A DNA stretch of 64,000 nt, from positions 322,471 to 386,470 of the forward strand of contig NZ_FNJH01000003.1 in NCBI RefSeq assembly GCF_900103225.1. Direction: 5' to 3'. Of the stretch, positions 17,423 to 32,694 are shown piece by piece. Below the pieces are notes generated by a model, which was given only the letters and a program-made list of their open reading frames with translations, ran no database searches and was not told where the DNA came from. The position numbers and the translations under genes are program-made. This DNA is from Pseudomonas congelans. GTDB taxonomy: Bacteria; Pseudomonadota; Gammaproteobacteria; Pseudomonadales; Pseudomonadaceae. Each line of letters begins with the position of its first letter. Position 1 is the first letter of the stretch.

Positions 17423-19000
17423 ATGCGCATCAAGGTGCACTGCCAGAACCGCATCGGCATTCTTCGCGATATTCTCGATCTGCTGGTGGCTTACGGCGTC
17501 AACGTGGCACGCGGTGAAGTTGGCGGCGAGCACGGTGACGCGATCTATCTGCACTGCCCGAACCTCATCAATCTGCAGTTCCAGGCCCTGCGCCCGAAGT
17601 TCGAGGCGATCACCGGAGTGTTCGGCGTCAAGCGGGTCGGGCTGATGCCCAGCGAACGCCGGCACATGGAGCTCAATGCCTTGCTCGGCGCGCTGGAATT
17701 CCCGGTGTTGTCGATCGACATGGGTGGGGCCATCGTTGCGGCCAATCGTGCCGCCGCGCAGTTGCTGGGTGTGCGGGTCGATGAAGTGCCGGGCATGCCC
17801 TTGTCGCGCTACGCCGAGGATTTCGACCTGCCTGAGCTGGTGCGTGCCAGCCAGTCGCGGATCAATGGCCTGCGGGTCAAGGTATGCGGCGATGTGTTTC
17901 TTGCCGACATCGCGCCCCTGCAATCGGAACATGACGACAGCGAGGCCATGGCCGGGGCCGTGCTGACGCTGCACCGTGCTGATCGGGTCGGCGAGCGCAT
18001 CTACCATGTGCGCAAGCAGGAGCTGCGCGGCTTCGACAGTATTTTTCAGAGCTCGAAGGTCATGGCCGCGGTGGTTCGCGAGGCGCGGCGCATGGCGCCC
18101 CTCGATGCGCCGCTGCTGATCGAGGGTGAAACCGGCACCGGCAAGGAATTGCTGGCCCGCGCCTGTCACCTGGCCAGCCCGCGCGGCCAGTCGCCGCTGA
18201 TGGCGCTCAACTGCGCCGGGTTGTCGGAGTCCATGGCCGAGATCGAGCTGTTCGGTTATGACCCTGGCGCGTTCGAGGGCGCGCGCGCGGAAGGGCGGCT
18301 GGGGTTGTTGGAACTGACCGCGGGCGGCACGCTGTTTCTCGATGGCGTGGGTGAACTGAGCGCCCGCATGCAGGCCAAACTGCTGTGCTTCATTCAGGAT
18401 GGCAGCTTTCGCCGGGTCGGCAGCGACGAGGACATGTTTCTCGATGTGCGGGTGATGTGTTCGACCCAGGTCGATCTTTCGGAGCTGTGCGCCAAGGGCC
18501 TATTCAGGCAGGACCTTTACCATCGCCTTAACGTGCTATCGCTGCATATACCGCCACTGCGCGACTGTCTGGATGGTCTTGAGCCTCTGGTGGAGCATTT
18601 TCTCGATCAGGCCAGCCGCCAGATCGGCTGTGCGCTGCCGGGCATATCACCTGCGGCCATCAAGCGTTTGAGTCAGTACCACTGGCCCGGCAATGTGCGG
18701 CAACTGGAAAACGTATTGTTTCAGGCCGTATCGCTGTGTGACGGCGGCAAGGTGCAGGCCGAACATATTCGTTTGCCGGATTACGGCGTGCGACAGGGGT
18801 TGAGCGAGGTGTCGCTGGAGGGCGGGCTGGGCGCCATTGTCGGGCGCTTTGAAAAGTCGGTACTGGAACAGCTGTATGCGCAATATCCCAGCAGTCGCCA
18901 ATTGGGCAAACGCCTGGGCGTGTCTCATACAACGATTGCCAACAAGTTGCGTGATTATGAATTGGGTCGCGAATCAGATCCGCATTCAGTCGATAAATAA
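17423..19000 (+). CDS. phhR: TyrR-type transcriptional regulator PhhR
   Basis: 525 aa. Domains in order: ACT-like (1-75), PAS-like (about 85-190), AAA+ (about 205-430) with Walker A GETGTGKE at 235-242, and a C-terminal helix-turn-helix (KRLGVSHTTIANKLRDYE). PhhR activates the Phe/Tyr catabolic genes in response to aromatic amino acids. Two sigma54-contact or catalytic elements are changed: GAFTGA is GAFEGA (282-287) and the Walker B reads TLFLDGVGEL, with Gly in place of the usual Glu after the Asp. This suits a sigma70-dependent activator, as reported for PhhR of P. putida. Confidence 0.95.
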   Translation: MRIKVHCQNRIGILRDILDLLVAYGVNVARGEVGGEHGDAIYLHCPNLINLQFQALRPKFEAITGVFGVKRVGLMPSERRHMELNALLGALEFPVLSIDMGGAIVAANRAAAQLLGVRVDEVPGMPLSRYAEDFDLPELVRASQSRINGLRVKVCGDVFLADIAPLQSEHDDSEAMAGAVLTLHRADRVGERIYHVRKQELRGFDSIFQSSKVMAAVVREARRMAPLDAPLLIEGETGTGKELLARACHLASPRGQSPLMALNCAGLSESMAEIELFGYDPGAFEGARAEGRLGLLELTAGGTLFLDGVGELSARMQAKLLCFIQDGSFRRVGSDEDMFLDVRVMCSTQVDLSELCAKGLFRQDLYHRLNVLSLHIPPLRDCLDGLEPLVEHFLDQASRQIGCALPGISPAAIKRLSQYHWPGNVRQLENVLFQAVSLCDGGKVQAEHIRLPDYGVRQGLSEVSLEGGLGAIVGRFEKSVLEQLYAQYPSSRQLGKRLGVSHTTIANKLRDYELGRESDPHSVDK

Positions 19001-19106
19001 CGCGCTCATTGATCGCCCGGTAATCAACTTCGTGCATGCGCCTCGCACCTTATATAGCGGCATAGAGCGGCGAGGCGTCGTGCACAGGCTGTTGCAGCGA
19101 CAAGCC

Positions 19107-19373
19107 TCAACCGTTGCTGCAGCCGTTGCCCATCACCTGATAGCCCAGGGTGTGACGTGCGCCTTGCGAGTCCTCATACACCATGCGCGCCGGGACCACT
19201 TCGCAGACGTTGGGGATCTGGCTGATGGAGATAACCCGGGCGATATCCAGATGAGTGCCGTAGGTATATTGCTCGACCCGCGCCTGTTGGGCAGCCACTT
19301 TGGTCTGCGATTCTTCGGCCATGGCGAAACTGCTGATACCGCACAGGGCCAGTGCCACTAGTAAAGCTTTCAT
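19107..19373 (-). CDS. DUF2790 small secreted protein
   Basis: 88 aa. A signal peptide (1-19, cleavage after AMA) precedes a compact domain with YGTHLDIARVISIS, VCEVVPARMVYEDSQG and LGYQVMGNGCSNG, the features of DUF2790, a Pseudomonas family of small periplasmic proteins. Two Cys could form a disulfide. Function is not established. It is convergent with phhR and upstream of, but divergent from, acs. Confidence 0.85.
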   Translation of the reverse strand: MKALLVALALCGISSFAMAEESQTKVAAQQARVEQYTYGTHLDIARVISISQIPNVCEVVPARMVYEDSQGARHTLGYQVMGNGCSNG

Positions 19374-19714
19374 TGTCGTTTACCTTTTTCAAAGTGAGCG
19401 CCGTCGCATCACGTTTTTGACGTCATGTGCTAAGGCGGTCTGATACGTTTTTCGAGTTGGAACAACACTGCGTGGGGGCAGTTGATGTCTGCCTTGTTGG
19501 CGGATCGAATTCTATGCCTGTTGCGACAGCGCATATATAAAGACTTCGGATAAGCGCTTTTATCAAAATGGTAATAATCTGAAGCGCCGCATCAAGCCTG
19601 TGGCTTGTCGTCATGGTCCGGCCCCGCCGGTAAGACCAACGTCGAATGGCCCCTGCGGGTGGGGCGGGATACAACAGGGGCATAAAACAACAACTATCCA
19701 CCGAGGTAACCAAG
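19374..19714. other. Divergent intergenic region upstream of acs
   Basis: No gene is seen in these 341 bases. The region presumably holds the promoters of the DUF2790 gene and acs. A GC-rich dyad (GGCCCC...GGGGC) lies near 19647-19669, and a CA-type motif AACAACAA at 19686-19693 lies 21 bases before the acs ATG. Confidence 0.6.
19686..19693 (+). promoter_or_regulatory. Possible Hfq/Crc target (CA motif) before acs
   Basis: AACAACAA fits the AANAANAA motif bound by Hfq with Crc in Pseudomonas catabolite repression. It lies just upstream of the ribosome site (GAGGTAAC) of acs, where binding would block translation. Confidence 0.5.
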
Positions 19715-21670
<1,956 letters not shown>

Positions 21671-21687
21671 GCGATCCTGTGACTGAA

Positions 21688-21727
21688 GCGCCCCGTTCGG
21701 TGAGAGCCGAACGGGGCGCCTTCGTTT
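21688..21727 (+). terminator. Intrinsic terminator after acsA
   Basis: A 13-bp stem GCGCCCCGTTCGG / CCGAACGGGGCGC with a 6-base loop is followed by CTTCGTTT. It lies 17 bases after the acsA stop. Confidence 0.85.
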
Positions 21728-22199
21728 CCAGGGTCAGATACTGGAAGCGGGATATATATCGGGTTGTTACCGGTTTACCCGGTGTTGTCGAGCGGTGCTT
21801 CGTTGTAGGACATACCTGGGCTTTACGCGTAGGAAAGCGCGACGCAGCAGGGCTTTTAAATCGCCATGTGACACGCTGGGCTTGCCGGATTAAAAGGGTT
21901 TGCCAATAATGGGCGCGCTTTTTGCTGTTATGACAGGTTGAGTCTGTGCTGCTGGATCAGCAGAAACAGGCCCCGTCAATACCGTGTAGTGGGTTTTCAG
22001 GCGCTTCTGTAACTAGTTGTCGCATTGAAGAAATATCGACTTCGAGCCTGTCGTTAAAATGCCCCTCATTCGCCGAAGGGCTGTGAGCCGCCAGCGCGGT
22101 CACGCACCCGGCGTCGCTTTTCCCCGAGATTGTCCTTTCGCACATTGGGCGCTTGCTCACTTTGCCATTTGTCGTGCTTTACCGATGGAGTCCCTGGAA
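21728..22199. other. Intergenic region acsA-aotJ
   Basis: No convincing gene is seen in about 470 bases. It contains the ArgR-type operator (21997-22038) and a TAAAAT -10-like box at 22055-22060 without a good -35 box, as expected for an activator-dependent promoter. That start would leave a leader of about 130 bases before aotJ. Confidence 0.6.
21997..22038 (+). promoter_or_regulatory. ArgR operator upstream of aotJ
   Basis: The half site TGTCGC-N8-AA starts at 22018 (TGTCGCATTGAAGAAA). A second, weaker half site at the expected 21-base offset starts at 21997 (TCAGGC-N8-AA). Pseudomonas ArgR binds direct repeats of TGTCGC-N8-AA-N5. The segment CTGTAAC-A/T-AGTTGTCGC is shared with the site before aruC. 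Confidence 0.65.
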
Positions 22200-22976
22200 A
22201 TGAAAAAGCTCATGCTTATTGGCGCGATGGCGTTGTCCGTGCTCGCCCAGCCGATCTTTGCTGATGAAAAACCACTGAAAATCGGTATCGAAGCGGCTTA
22301 CCCACCGTTCGCGTCCAAGGCGCCGGATGGCAGCATCGTCGGCTTTGACTACGACATCGGCAATGCGCTGTGTGAAGAAATGAAGGTCAAGTGCACCTGG
22401 GTCGAGCAGGAATTCGACGGTCTTATCCCGGCGCTGAAAGTGCGCAAGATCGATGCGATCCTGTCGTCGATGTCCATCACCGACGACCGCAAGAAGTCCG
22501 TGGATTTCACCGGCAAGTATTACAATTCTCCGGCACGTCTGGTCATGAAGGACGGCACCAAGGTCAGCGACAGTCTGGCTGAACTCAAGGGCAAGAAGAT
22601 CGGCGTGCAGCGTGGCACGATCCACGAGCGTTTCGCCCGTGAAGTGCTGGCCCCGCAGGGTGTCGAAGTGACCCCGTACGGTTCGCAGAACGAAATCTAC
22701 CTGGACATCAGTGCCGGCCGTCTGGACGGTACTATCGCCGACGCCACGCTGTTGCAGGACGGCTTCCTGAAAACCGACGCTGGCAAAGGCTATGCGTTTG
22801 TAGGCCCGTCGTTCTTCGATGCGAAATACTTCGGTGACGGCATCGGCATTGCCGTGCGCAAGGGCGACAAGGCCAACCTTGACCGTCTCAACGCCGCCAT
22901 CGCCGCGATCCGCGCCAACGGCAAGTACAAGGCTATCCAGGACAAGTATTTCGATTTCGATATCTACGGCAAATAA
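22200..22976 (+). CDS. aotJ: Arginine/ornithine-binding periplasmic protein AotJ
   Basis: 258 aa. The signal peptide [21 protein letters not shown] is followed by a solute-binding domain (SBP_bac_3) with [44 protein letters not shown] and [11 protein letters not shown] regions typical of the Lys/Arg/Orn/His-binding group. It delivers substrate to AotQ-AotM-AotP. The ATG at 22200 is chosen because GGAG precedes it and the signal peptide begins there. First gene of the aotJQMOP-argR operon. Confidence 0.94.
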   Translation: MKKLMLIGAMALSVLAQPIFADEKPLKIGIEAAYPPFASKAPDGSIVGFDYDIGNALCEEMKVKCTWVEQEFDGLIPALKVRKIDAILSSMSITDDRKKSVDFTGKYYNSPARLVMKDGTKVSDSLAELKGKKIGVQRGTIHERFAREVLAPQGVEVTPYGSQNEIYLDISAGRLDGTIADATLLQDGFLKTDAGKGYAFVGPSFFDAKYFGDGIGIAVRKGDKANLDRLNAAIAAIRANGKYKAIQDKYFDFDIYGK

Positions 22977-23057
22977 GTCGTCGTCCTTATCCTGACCAAT
23001 GGCGCAAACAGAATTGCCTGGATTGCGCCATTTTTATTCCACGCTTGAGGACCGCAC

Positions 23058-23750
23058 ATGATGTTGAAAGGTTACGGAGCTGTCATCCTCGAAGGTGCCT
23101 GGCTGACGTTGCAGCTGGCCCTGTCGTCGATGGCTCTGGCGATCGTTCTCGGTCTGATCGGCGTGGCGCTGAGGCTGTCGCCGGTACGCTGGATCGCCTG
23201 GCTGGGCGACCTGTACAGCACGGTGATTCGTGGCATTCCCGATCTGGTCCTGATTCTGCTGATCTTCTACGGCGGCCAGGACCTGCTCAACCGCGTCGCC
23301 CCTTTGCTGGGGTTTGACGACTACATCGACCTTGATCCGTTGATGGCCGGCATCTTCACGCTGGGCTTCATCTTCGGCGCGTATCTCTCGGAAACCTTTC
23401 GCGGCGCGTTCATGGCCATCCCCAAGGGCCAGGCCGAAGCGGGCATGGCGTATGGCCTGAACAGCGGCAAGGTGTTCTTCCGCATTCTGGTGCCGCAGAT
23501 GATTCGTCTGGCGATTCCCGGTTTCACCAACAACTGGCTGGTGCTGACCAAGGCCACTGCGCTGATCTCTGTGGTCGGTCTGCAGGACATGATGTTCAAG
23601 GCCAAGCAGGCGGCCGATGCCACCCGCGAGCCTTTCACCTTCTTTCTGGCGGTTGCGGCGATGTACCTGGTGATCACCAGCGTCTCGCTGCTCGCCTTGC
23701 GTTACCTCGAAAAACGCTACTCGGTAGGCGTCAGGGCGGCTGACCTATGA
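23058..23750 (+). CDS. aotQ: Arginine/ornithine ABC permease AotQ
   Basis: 230 aa with about five membrane helices and the permease EAA loop (ETFRGAFMAIPKGQAEAGMAYG). It is a HisQ-type inner-membrane subunit of a polar amino-acid ABC importer. GAGGAC precedes the ATG. It overlaps aotM by four bases (ATGA), showing translational coupling. It lies 81 bases after aotJ, a gap that may set the higher level of the binding protein. Confidence 0.94.
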   Translation: MMLKGYGAVILEGAWLTLQLALSSMALAIVLGLIGVALRLSPVRWIAWLGDLYSTVIRGIPDLVLILLIFYGGQDLLNRVAPLLGFDDYIDLDPLMAGIFTLGFIFGAYLSETFRGAFMAIPKGQAEAGMAYGLNSGKVFFRILVPQMIRLAIPGFTNNWLVLTKATALISVVGLQDMMFKAKQAADATREPFTFFLAVAAMYLVITSVSLLALRYLEKRYSVGVRAADL

Positions 23751-24445
23751 TCTTTGACTACAACGTGATCTGGGACAGCCTGCCGCTGTACTTCGGCGGT
23801 CTGCTGACCACCCTGAAGCTGCTGGCGATTTCGCTCGCGTTCGGGCTGCTGGCGGCATTGCCGCTGGGCCTGATGCGGGTATCGAAAAACCCTTGGGTGA
23901 ACATGCCTGCCTGGCTGTACACCTACGTGATTCGCGGCACGCCAATGCTGGTGCAGCTGTTCCTGATCTACTACGGGCTGGCCCAGTTCGATGCGGTGCG
24001 CGAAAGCTTTTTGTGGCCCTGGCTGTCCAGCGCCACCTTCTGTGCCTGCCTGGCGTTCACCATCAATACCAGCGCCTATACGGCGGAGATCATCGCCGGC
24101 AGCCTCAAGGCCACACCGGCCGGTGAAATCGAGGCAGCACGGGCCATGGGCATGTCGAAAGCCAAGATGTACCGACGCATTCTGCTGCCGTCGGCGTTGC
24201 GCCGGGCACTGCCGCAGTACAGCAACGAGGTCATCATGATGCTGCAGACCACCAGTCTGGCGTCCATCGTGACCCTGATCGACATCACGGGCGCGGCCCG
24301 TACGGTCAACGCGCAGTTCTACCTGCCTTTCGAGGCTTACATCACCGCAGGCGTTTTCTATCTGTGCCTGACATTCATTCTGGTGCGGCTGTTCAAGATC
24401 GCCGAACGTCGCTGGCTGGGCTATCTCGCCCCACGGAAGGTCTGA
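23747..24445 (+). CDS. aotM: Arginine/ornithine ABC permease AotM
   Basis: 232 aa HisM-type permease with about five membrane helices, IRGTPMLVQLFLIYYGLAQF near the start and the EAA loop AEIIAGSLKATPAGEIEAARAMG. It pairs with AotQ to form the channel. The start overlaps the aotQ stop and the next gene begins one base after its own stop. Confidence 0.94.
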   Translation: MIFDYNVIWDSLPLYFGGLLTTLKLLAISLAFGLLAALPLGLMRVSKNPWVNMPAWLYTYVIRGTPMLVQLFLIYYGLAQFDAVRESFLWPWLSSATFCACLAFTINTSAYTAEIIAGSLKATPAGEIEAARAMGMSKAKMYRRILLPSALRRALPQYSNEVIMMLQTTSLASIVTLIDITGAARTVNAQFYLPFEAYITAGVFYLCLTFILVRLFKIAERRWLGYLAPRKV

Positions 24446-24446
24446 A

Positions 24447-25559
24447 ATGCAAAGAACCGATCATGTGTTGCCGTGGAGCACCCTCGGCACCGAACGCACG
24501 CTGAGTGTCTTTCGCTTCGGCACCGGCGAACGCAAGGCCTACATTCAGGCCAGCCTGCATGCAGACGAACTGCCTGGCATGCGCACGGCATGGGAGCTGA
24601 AAAAACGCCTGGCCGAGCTGGAGCAGCAAGGCCTCCTCAAAGGTGTCGTCGAACTGGTGCCGGTGGCCAATCCGCTGGGCCTCGGGCAGTTACTGCAAGG
24701 CGCGCATCAGGGTCGTTTCGAGTTCGGCAGTGGCAAGAATTTCAACCGTGACTTCACCGAGCTGAGCGAGCCGGTCGCCGAGTTGCTGGAAGGTCAGCTG
24801 GGCGATGACCCGCGCGCCAACACCCGGCTGATTCGCCAGGCGATGAGCGCTGTGCTTGAAGGTCTGCCCGCGCCGCAGAGCGAATTGCAAGGCATGCAAC
24901 GCATCTTGCTGAGTCATGCCTGCGTCGCTGATGTGGTGCTCGACCTGCATTGTGATGCCGATGCCGCGCTGCACATGTACGCCTTGCCGCAGCACTGGCC
25001 GCAATGGCGTTCGCTGTCGGCGCATCTGAATATCCAGGTGGCGCTGCTCGCCGAGGATTCGGGTGGCAGCTCCTTCGATGAGGCTTGTTCGCTGCCGTGG
25101 TTGCGCCTTTCGCGGATTTTCCCGCAGGCGCAGATCCCGCTGGCCTGCCTGGCGACCACCCTTGAACTGGGTGGTCAGGCTGACACCGGCAAGCCGCAGG
25201 CACTTGTGCACGCCGAAGGTATCCTGGCGTTCCTGGCCGAACAGGGCTTCATCAGTGGCGACTGGCCGCAGCCGGCGCACGAAGCCTGCGAGGGCTTGCC
25301 GTTCGAAGGCACCGAATTGCTCTATGCGCCGCACCCTGGCGTGGTGACATTCCTGCGCGCCGCAGGCGACAGGGTCGAGGTGGGCGATCCGCTGTTCGAA
25401 GTGATCGACCCGCTGTCCGATCAGGTCAGTACCATTTTTGCGAATACTGCCGGGGTGTTGTTCGCCATCGAGCGGCTTCGTTACGCTCAACCCGGTTTCT
25501 GGCTGGCCAAGGTGGCAGGGCGCACGGCGCTCCGTCACGGACGTCTGCTCAGTGATTGA
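24447..25559 (+). CDS. aotO: Succinylglutamate desuccinylase/aspartoacylase-family protein AotO
   Basis: 370 aa. It has the M14-type zinc carboxypeptidase fold of AstE/aspartoacylase enzymes: QASLHADELPGM (zinc His and Glu), NFNRDF, and VLDLHCDADAALHMY. A C-terminal beta domain (about 290-370) resembles biotinyl/lipoyl-like folds (HPGVVTFLRAAGDRVEVGDPLF). It is encoded within the arginine transport operon; in P. aeruginosa the equivalent AotO is not needed for transport. The substrate is not known. Confidence 0.88.
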   Translation: MQRTDHVLPWSTLGTERTLSVFRFGTGERKAYIQASLHADELPGMRTAWELKKRLAELEQQGLLKGVVELVPVANPLGLGQLLQGAHQGRFEFGSGKNFNRDFTELSEPVAELLEGQLGDDPRANTRLIRQAMSAVLEGLPAPQSELQGMQRILLSHACVADVVLDLHCDADAALHMYALPQHWPQWRSLSAHLNIQVALLAEDSGGSSFDEACSLPWLRLSRIFPQAQIPLACLATTLELGGQADTGKPQALVHAEGILAFLAEQGFISGDWPQPAHEACEGLPFEGTELLYAPHPGVVTFLRAAGDRVEVGDPLFEVIDPLSDQVSTIFANTAGVLFAIERLRYAQPGFWLAKVAGRTALRHGRLLSD

Positions 25560-25581
25560 CCGTTCTGTGGAAACCCAAAGC

Positions 25582-26346
25582 ATGAACAAACTGGAAGTGC
25601 AGGATCTGCACAAGCGCTATGGCAGTCACGAAGTGATCAAGGGCGTGTCCCTGACCGCCAGGGCCGGCGATGTCATCAGCATCATCGGCTCCAGCGGCTC
25701 GGGCAAAAGCACCTTTCTGCGCTGCATCAACCTGCTCGAACAGCCCCATGCCGGCAAGATCCTGCTCAATAACGAAGAGTTGAAGCTGGTGCCGAACAAG
25801 GAAGGTGGCCTCAAGGCTGCCGATGCCAAACAGCTGCAGCGTATGCGTTCACGCCTGTCGATGGTGTTTCAGCACTTCAACCTGTGGTCGCACATGACGG
25901 CACTGCAGAACATCATCGAAGCGCCGGTCCATGTGCTGGGCGTTTCGAAAAAGGAGGCGCTGGAAAAGGCCGAACACTATCTGGCCAAGGTCGGTGTGTC
26001 TCATCGCAAGGACGCTTACCCGGGGCACATGTCCGGCGGTGAGCAGCAGCGTGTGGCGATTGCCCGCGCACTGGCGATGGAGCCTGAGGTGATGCTGTTC
26101 GATGAGCCGACCTCGGCGCTGGACCCCGAACTGGTCGGTGATGTGCTCAAGGTGATGCAGGGGCTGGCTCAGGAAGGCCGCACCATGGTGGTGGTGACGC
26201 ACGAAATGGGTTTCGCCCGTGAGGTCTCCAACCAACTGGTTTTCCTGCACCAGGGCGTCGTTCTGGAACGTGGCGATCCGCGCGAGGTGCTGGCCAATCC
26301 GCAGACCGAGCGCTTGCAGCAATTCCTGTCCGGCAGCCTGAAGTGA
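25582..26346 (+). CDS. aotP: Arginine/ornithine ABC transporter ATPase AotP
   Basis: 254 aa. Walker [10 protein letters not shown] (about 37-45), Q-loop [11 protein letters not shown], signature [16 protein letters not shown], Walker [15 protein letters not shown] and the H-loop VTHEMGF are all intact. It closely resembles HisP. The ATG at 25582 gives the family-typical start [12 protein letters not shown]; longer open frames upstream overlap aotO. It energises AotQ-AotM. Confidence 0.95.
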   Translation: MNKLEVQDLHKRYGSHEVIKGVSLTARAGDVISIIGSSGSGKSTFLRCINLLEQPHAGKILLNNEELKLVPNKEGGLKAADAKQLQRMRSRLSMVFQHFNLWSHMTALQNIIEAPVHVLGVSKKEALEKAEHYLAKVGVSHRKDAYPGHMSGGEQQRVAIARALAMEPEVMLFDEPTSALDPELVGDVLKVMQGLAQEGRTMVVVTHEMGFAREVSNQLVFLHQGVVLERGDPREVLANPQTERLQQFLSGSLK

Positions 26347-26481
26347 CGATCGGCAACGCATGACGATGCCTTTTTATGGCAGAACAGGGCATGCTGCGCG
26401 ACGCGCGACACGACCTGGATGTTCCAGATCGAGCTATCTTCCAAGGCTCGGCTTTTGCGGCAATACGTATCGGATCTCCCA

Positions 26482-27474
26482 ATGACTGCCCATCGAATAG
26501 GTTTCCTCGTCTGGCCTGGTACCAGAGCCCTGACCCTGGCACTGGCCGAGGAAGCCTTGCGCGTTGCGCAGCGCGTTCACCCTGAAGTGGTTTATGAACT
26601 GTCGTTCCTGCAGGCCGAGGCTGCGGAGCCAGCGGCGGTTGCCGGTGCATGGCAGTTGCCGGGTGAACCTTGGGCCGGGCGGCTGGAAGGCTTTCAGAAG
26701 CTGTTTTTGCTGGCTGACGAGCCTCCGACAGGCGTGGCCTCGGCGCTGGGCAGTGCGCTCAAGCAGCTGGTGCGTGCCGGATGTTCGATTGGCGGGCTGT
26801 CGGCAGGCGTCTATCCACTTGCGCAACTGGGCCTGCTGGATGGCTACCGTGCTGCCGTGCACTGGCGCTGGCAGGACGACTTTGCCGAGCGCTTCCCCAA
26901 GGTCATCGCCACCAGCCATTTGTTCGATTGGGACCGGGATCGCCTGACCGCCTGTGGTGGCATGTCGGTGCTCGACCTGCTGCTGGCGGTGCTGTCTCGC
27001 GATCATGGCGCCGAGCTGGCCGGGGCGGTATCCGAAGAGCTGGTGGTCGAGCGCATTCGCGAAGGTGGCGAACGTCAGCGCATTCCGCTGCAGAACCGTC
27101 TGGGCTCCAGCCATCCCAAGCTGACCCAGGCTGTGCTGTTGATGGAAGCCAACATCGAAGAACCGTTGACCACCGACGAAATCGCCCAGCACGTGTGCGT
27201 GTCTCGTCGTCAGCTGGAACGGATTTTCAAGCAGTACCTCAACCGTGTACCGAGCCAGTACTACCTGGAACTGCGCTTGAACAAGGCGCGCCAGATGCTG
27301 ATGCAGACCAGCAAGTCGATCATTCAGATCGGCCTTTCGTGCGGTTTTTCCTCGGGGCCGCACTTCTCCAGCGCCTACCGCAATTTCTTCGGCGCCACGC
27401 CGCGTGAAGACCGCAATCAGCGACGCAGCAGCAGCCCGTTCGAACTTTCTCCTGTGCCTGCCGAACGCGGTTGA
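26482..27474 (+). CDS. argR: AraC-family arginine regulator ArgR
   Basis: 330 aa. An N-terminal DJ-1/GATase1-like sensing domain (1-190) is followed by an AraC helix-turn-helix domain (about 225-320, IAQHVCVSRRQLERIFKQYL and IIQIGLSCGFSSGPHFSSAYRNFF). It matches the P. aeruginosa ArgR I know almost throughout, and is unrelated to the ArgR of E. coli. It activates arginine catabolic and transport genes and represses biosynthetic ones. The ATG at 26482 is preferred. It lies at the end of the aot operon, so it is autoregulated through the aotJ promoter. Confidence 0.96.
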   Translation: MTAHRIGFLVWPGTRALTLALAEEALRVAQRVHPEVVYELSFLQAEAAEPAAVAGAWQLPGEPWAGRLEGFQKLFLLADEPPTGVASALGSALKQLVRAGCSIGGLSAGVYPLAQLGLLDGYRAAVHWRWQDDFAERFPKVIATSHLFDWDRDRLTACGGMSVLDLLLAVLSRDHGAELAGAVSEELVVERIREGGERQRIPLQNRLGSSHPKLTQAVLLMEANIEEPLTTDEIAQHVCVSRRQLERIFKQYLNRVPSQYYLELRLNKARQMLMQTSKSIIQIGLSCGFSSGPHFSSAYRNFFGATPREDRNQRRSSSPFELSPVPAERG

Positions 27475-27565
27475 TTGCCTTGTCGCGATAGAAGTACTGC
27501 CGCGACAGCTCAGGTCCAGACAGGCCGGCCTCAATCCGTTTAAACTGCGCCTTTGTGACGCAAAT

Positions 27566-28928
<1,363 letters not shown>

Positions 28929-29061
28929 CTCGATTGCAGCCTTGCGGTGTTCGCCTGATGGCGGGCGCCGCACCTGTTTCCTGCGCCACGCGGCCTGACG
29001 CCGCGTGGTGCTTTTACTAGCGCCGGTCGTAAAGGCCGGTCGATCTACAAGGAGTGGCACC

Positions 29062-30093
29062 ATGCTGGTAATGCGCCCTGCGCAAATGGCTGACTTGGCC
29101 GAGGTTCAACGCCTCGCTGCCGACAGCCCTATCGGTGTCACGTCCTTGCCCGACGATGCTGGCCGCCTGACCGACAAGATCGGCTCGTCGGAGGCGTCCT
29201 TTGCTGCCGAGGTCAGCTTCAACGGTGAAGAAACCTACTTCTTCGTGCTCGAAGACAGCGAAAGCGGCAAGCTGGTGGGCTGTTCGGGGATCGTGGCCTC
29301 GGCGGGCTACTCCGAGCCGTTCTACAGTTTTCGCAACGAAACCTTCGTGCATGCTTCCCGCGAACTGAAGATCCATAACAAGATTCACGTGCTGTCCCAG
29401 TGTCATGACCTGACCGGCAACAGCCTGTTGACCAGTTTTTACGTGGTCCCGGAGCTGGTCGGCACGGCCTGGTCGGAGCTCAATTCGCGCGGCCGCCTGC
29501 TGTTTGTCGCCAGCCACCCCGAGCGCTTTGCCGATTCGGTGGTGACCGAGATCGTCGGTTACAGCGATGAGCAGGGCGACTCACCGTTCTGGGATGCCAT
29601 CGGGCGCAACTTCTTCGATATCAATTACGCCGCTGCCGAGCGCCTGTGCGGGCTGAAAAGCCGGACCTTCCTCGCCGAGCTGATGCCGCATTACCCGATC
29701 TACGTGCCACTGCTGCCGGACGCTGCGCAGGAAGCCATGGGGCAGGTGCATCCGCGCGCGCAGATCACCTTCGACATCCTGATGCGCGAAGGCTTTGAAA
29801 CCGATCACTACATCGACATTTTCGACGGTGGACCGACGCTGCATGCGCGGGTGTCCGGGATTCGTTCGATTGCCCAGAGCCGTCTGGTTCCGGTCAAGGT
29901 CGAGCCCGGGCAAAGCAGCGATGTCGGCAAGGGCGGGCGTCTGTATCTGATCGCCAATGGCCTGTTGCAGGACTACCGCGCGGTGCTCCTGGAACTGGAC
30001 TGGGCGCCCGGCAGGCCGGTGGTGCTGAGCCTCCAGGCTGCCGATGCCCTGGGTGTTGGTGAAGGTGCCAGTGTGCGGATCGTCGCGGTCTGA
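29062..30093 (+). CDS. aruF: Arginine/ornithine N-succinyltransferase, alpha subunit
   Basis: 343 aa. It belongs to the AstA family (MLVMRPAQMADLAEVQRLA start, GCSGIVASAGYSEPFYSFR, ELMPHYPIYVPLLPDAAQEAMGQVH). Pseudomonads have two tandem paralogues that form a heteromer; this one corresponds to AruF (AruAI). It transfers succinyl from succinyl-CoA to arginine, the first step of the AST pathway. The start at 29062 has AAGGAG upstream. The gene follows aruC after 133 bases. Confidence 0.95.
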   Translation: MLVMRPAQMADLAEVQRLAADSPIGVTSLPDDAGRLTDKIGSSEASFAAEVSFNGEETYFFVLEDSESGKLVGCSGIVASAGYSEPFYSFRNETFVHASRELKIHNKIHVLSQCHDLTGNSLLTSFYVVPELVGTAWSELNSRGRLLFVASHPERFADSVVTEIVGYSDEQGDSPFWDAIGRNFFDINYAAAERLCGLKSRTFLAELMPHYPIYVPLLPDAAQEAMGQVHPRAQITFDILMREGFETDHYIDIFDGGPTLHARVSGIRSIAQSRLVPVKVEPGQSSDVGKGGRLYLIANGLLQDYRAVLLELDWAPGRPVVLSLQAADALGVGEGASVRIVAV

Positions 30094-30156
30094 ACCGGAC
30101 GTTCGATAGCCGATTAGCGAGTTTCAAGGCTCTCGATGAGCCGCTGAGGAGATAAC

Positions 30157-32648
<2,492 letters not shown>

Positions 32649-32694
32649 CAGTGCGCACGATTGCTTATAAAAACAGATCCACGGAGCCTTGCCG

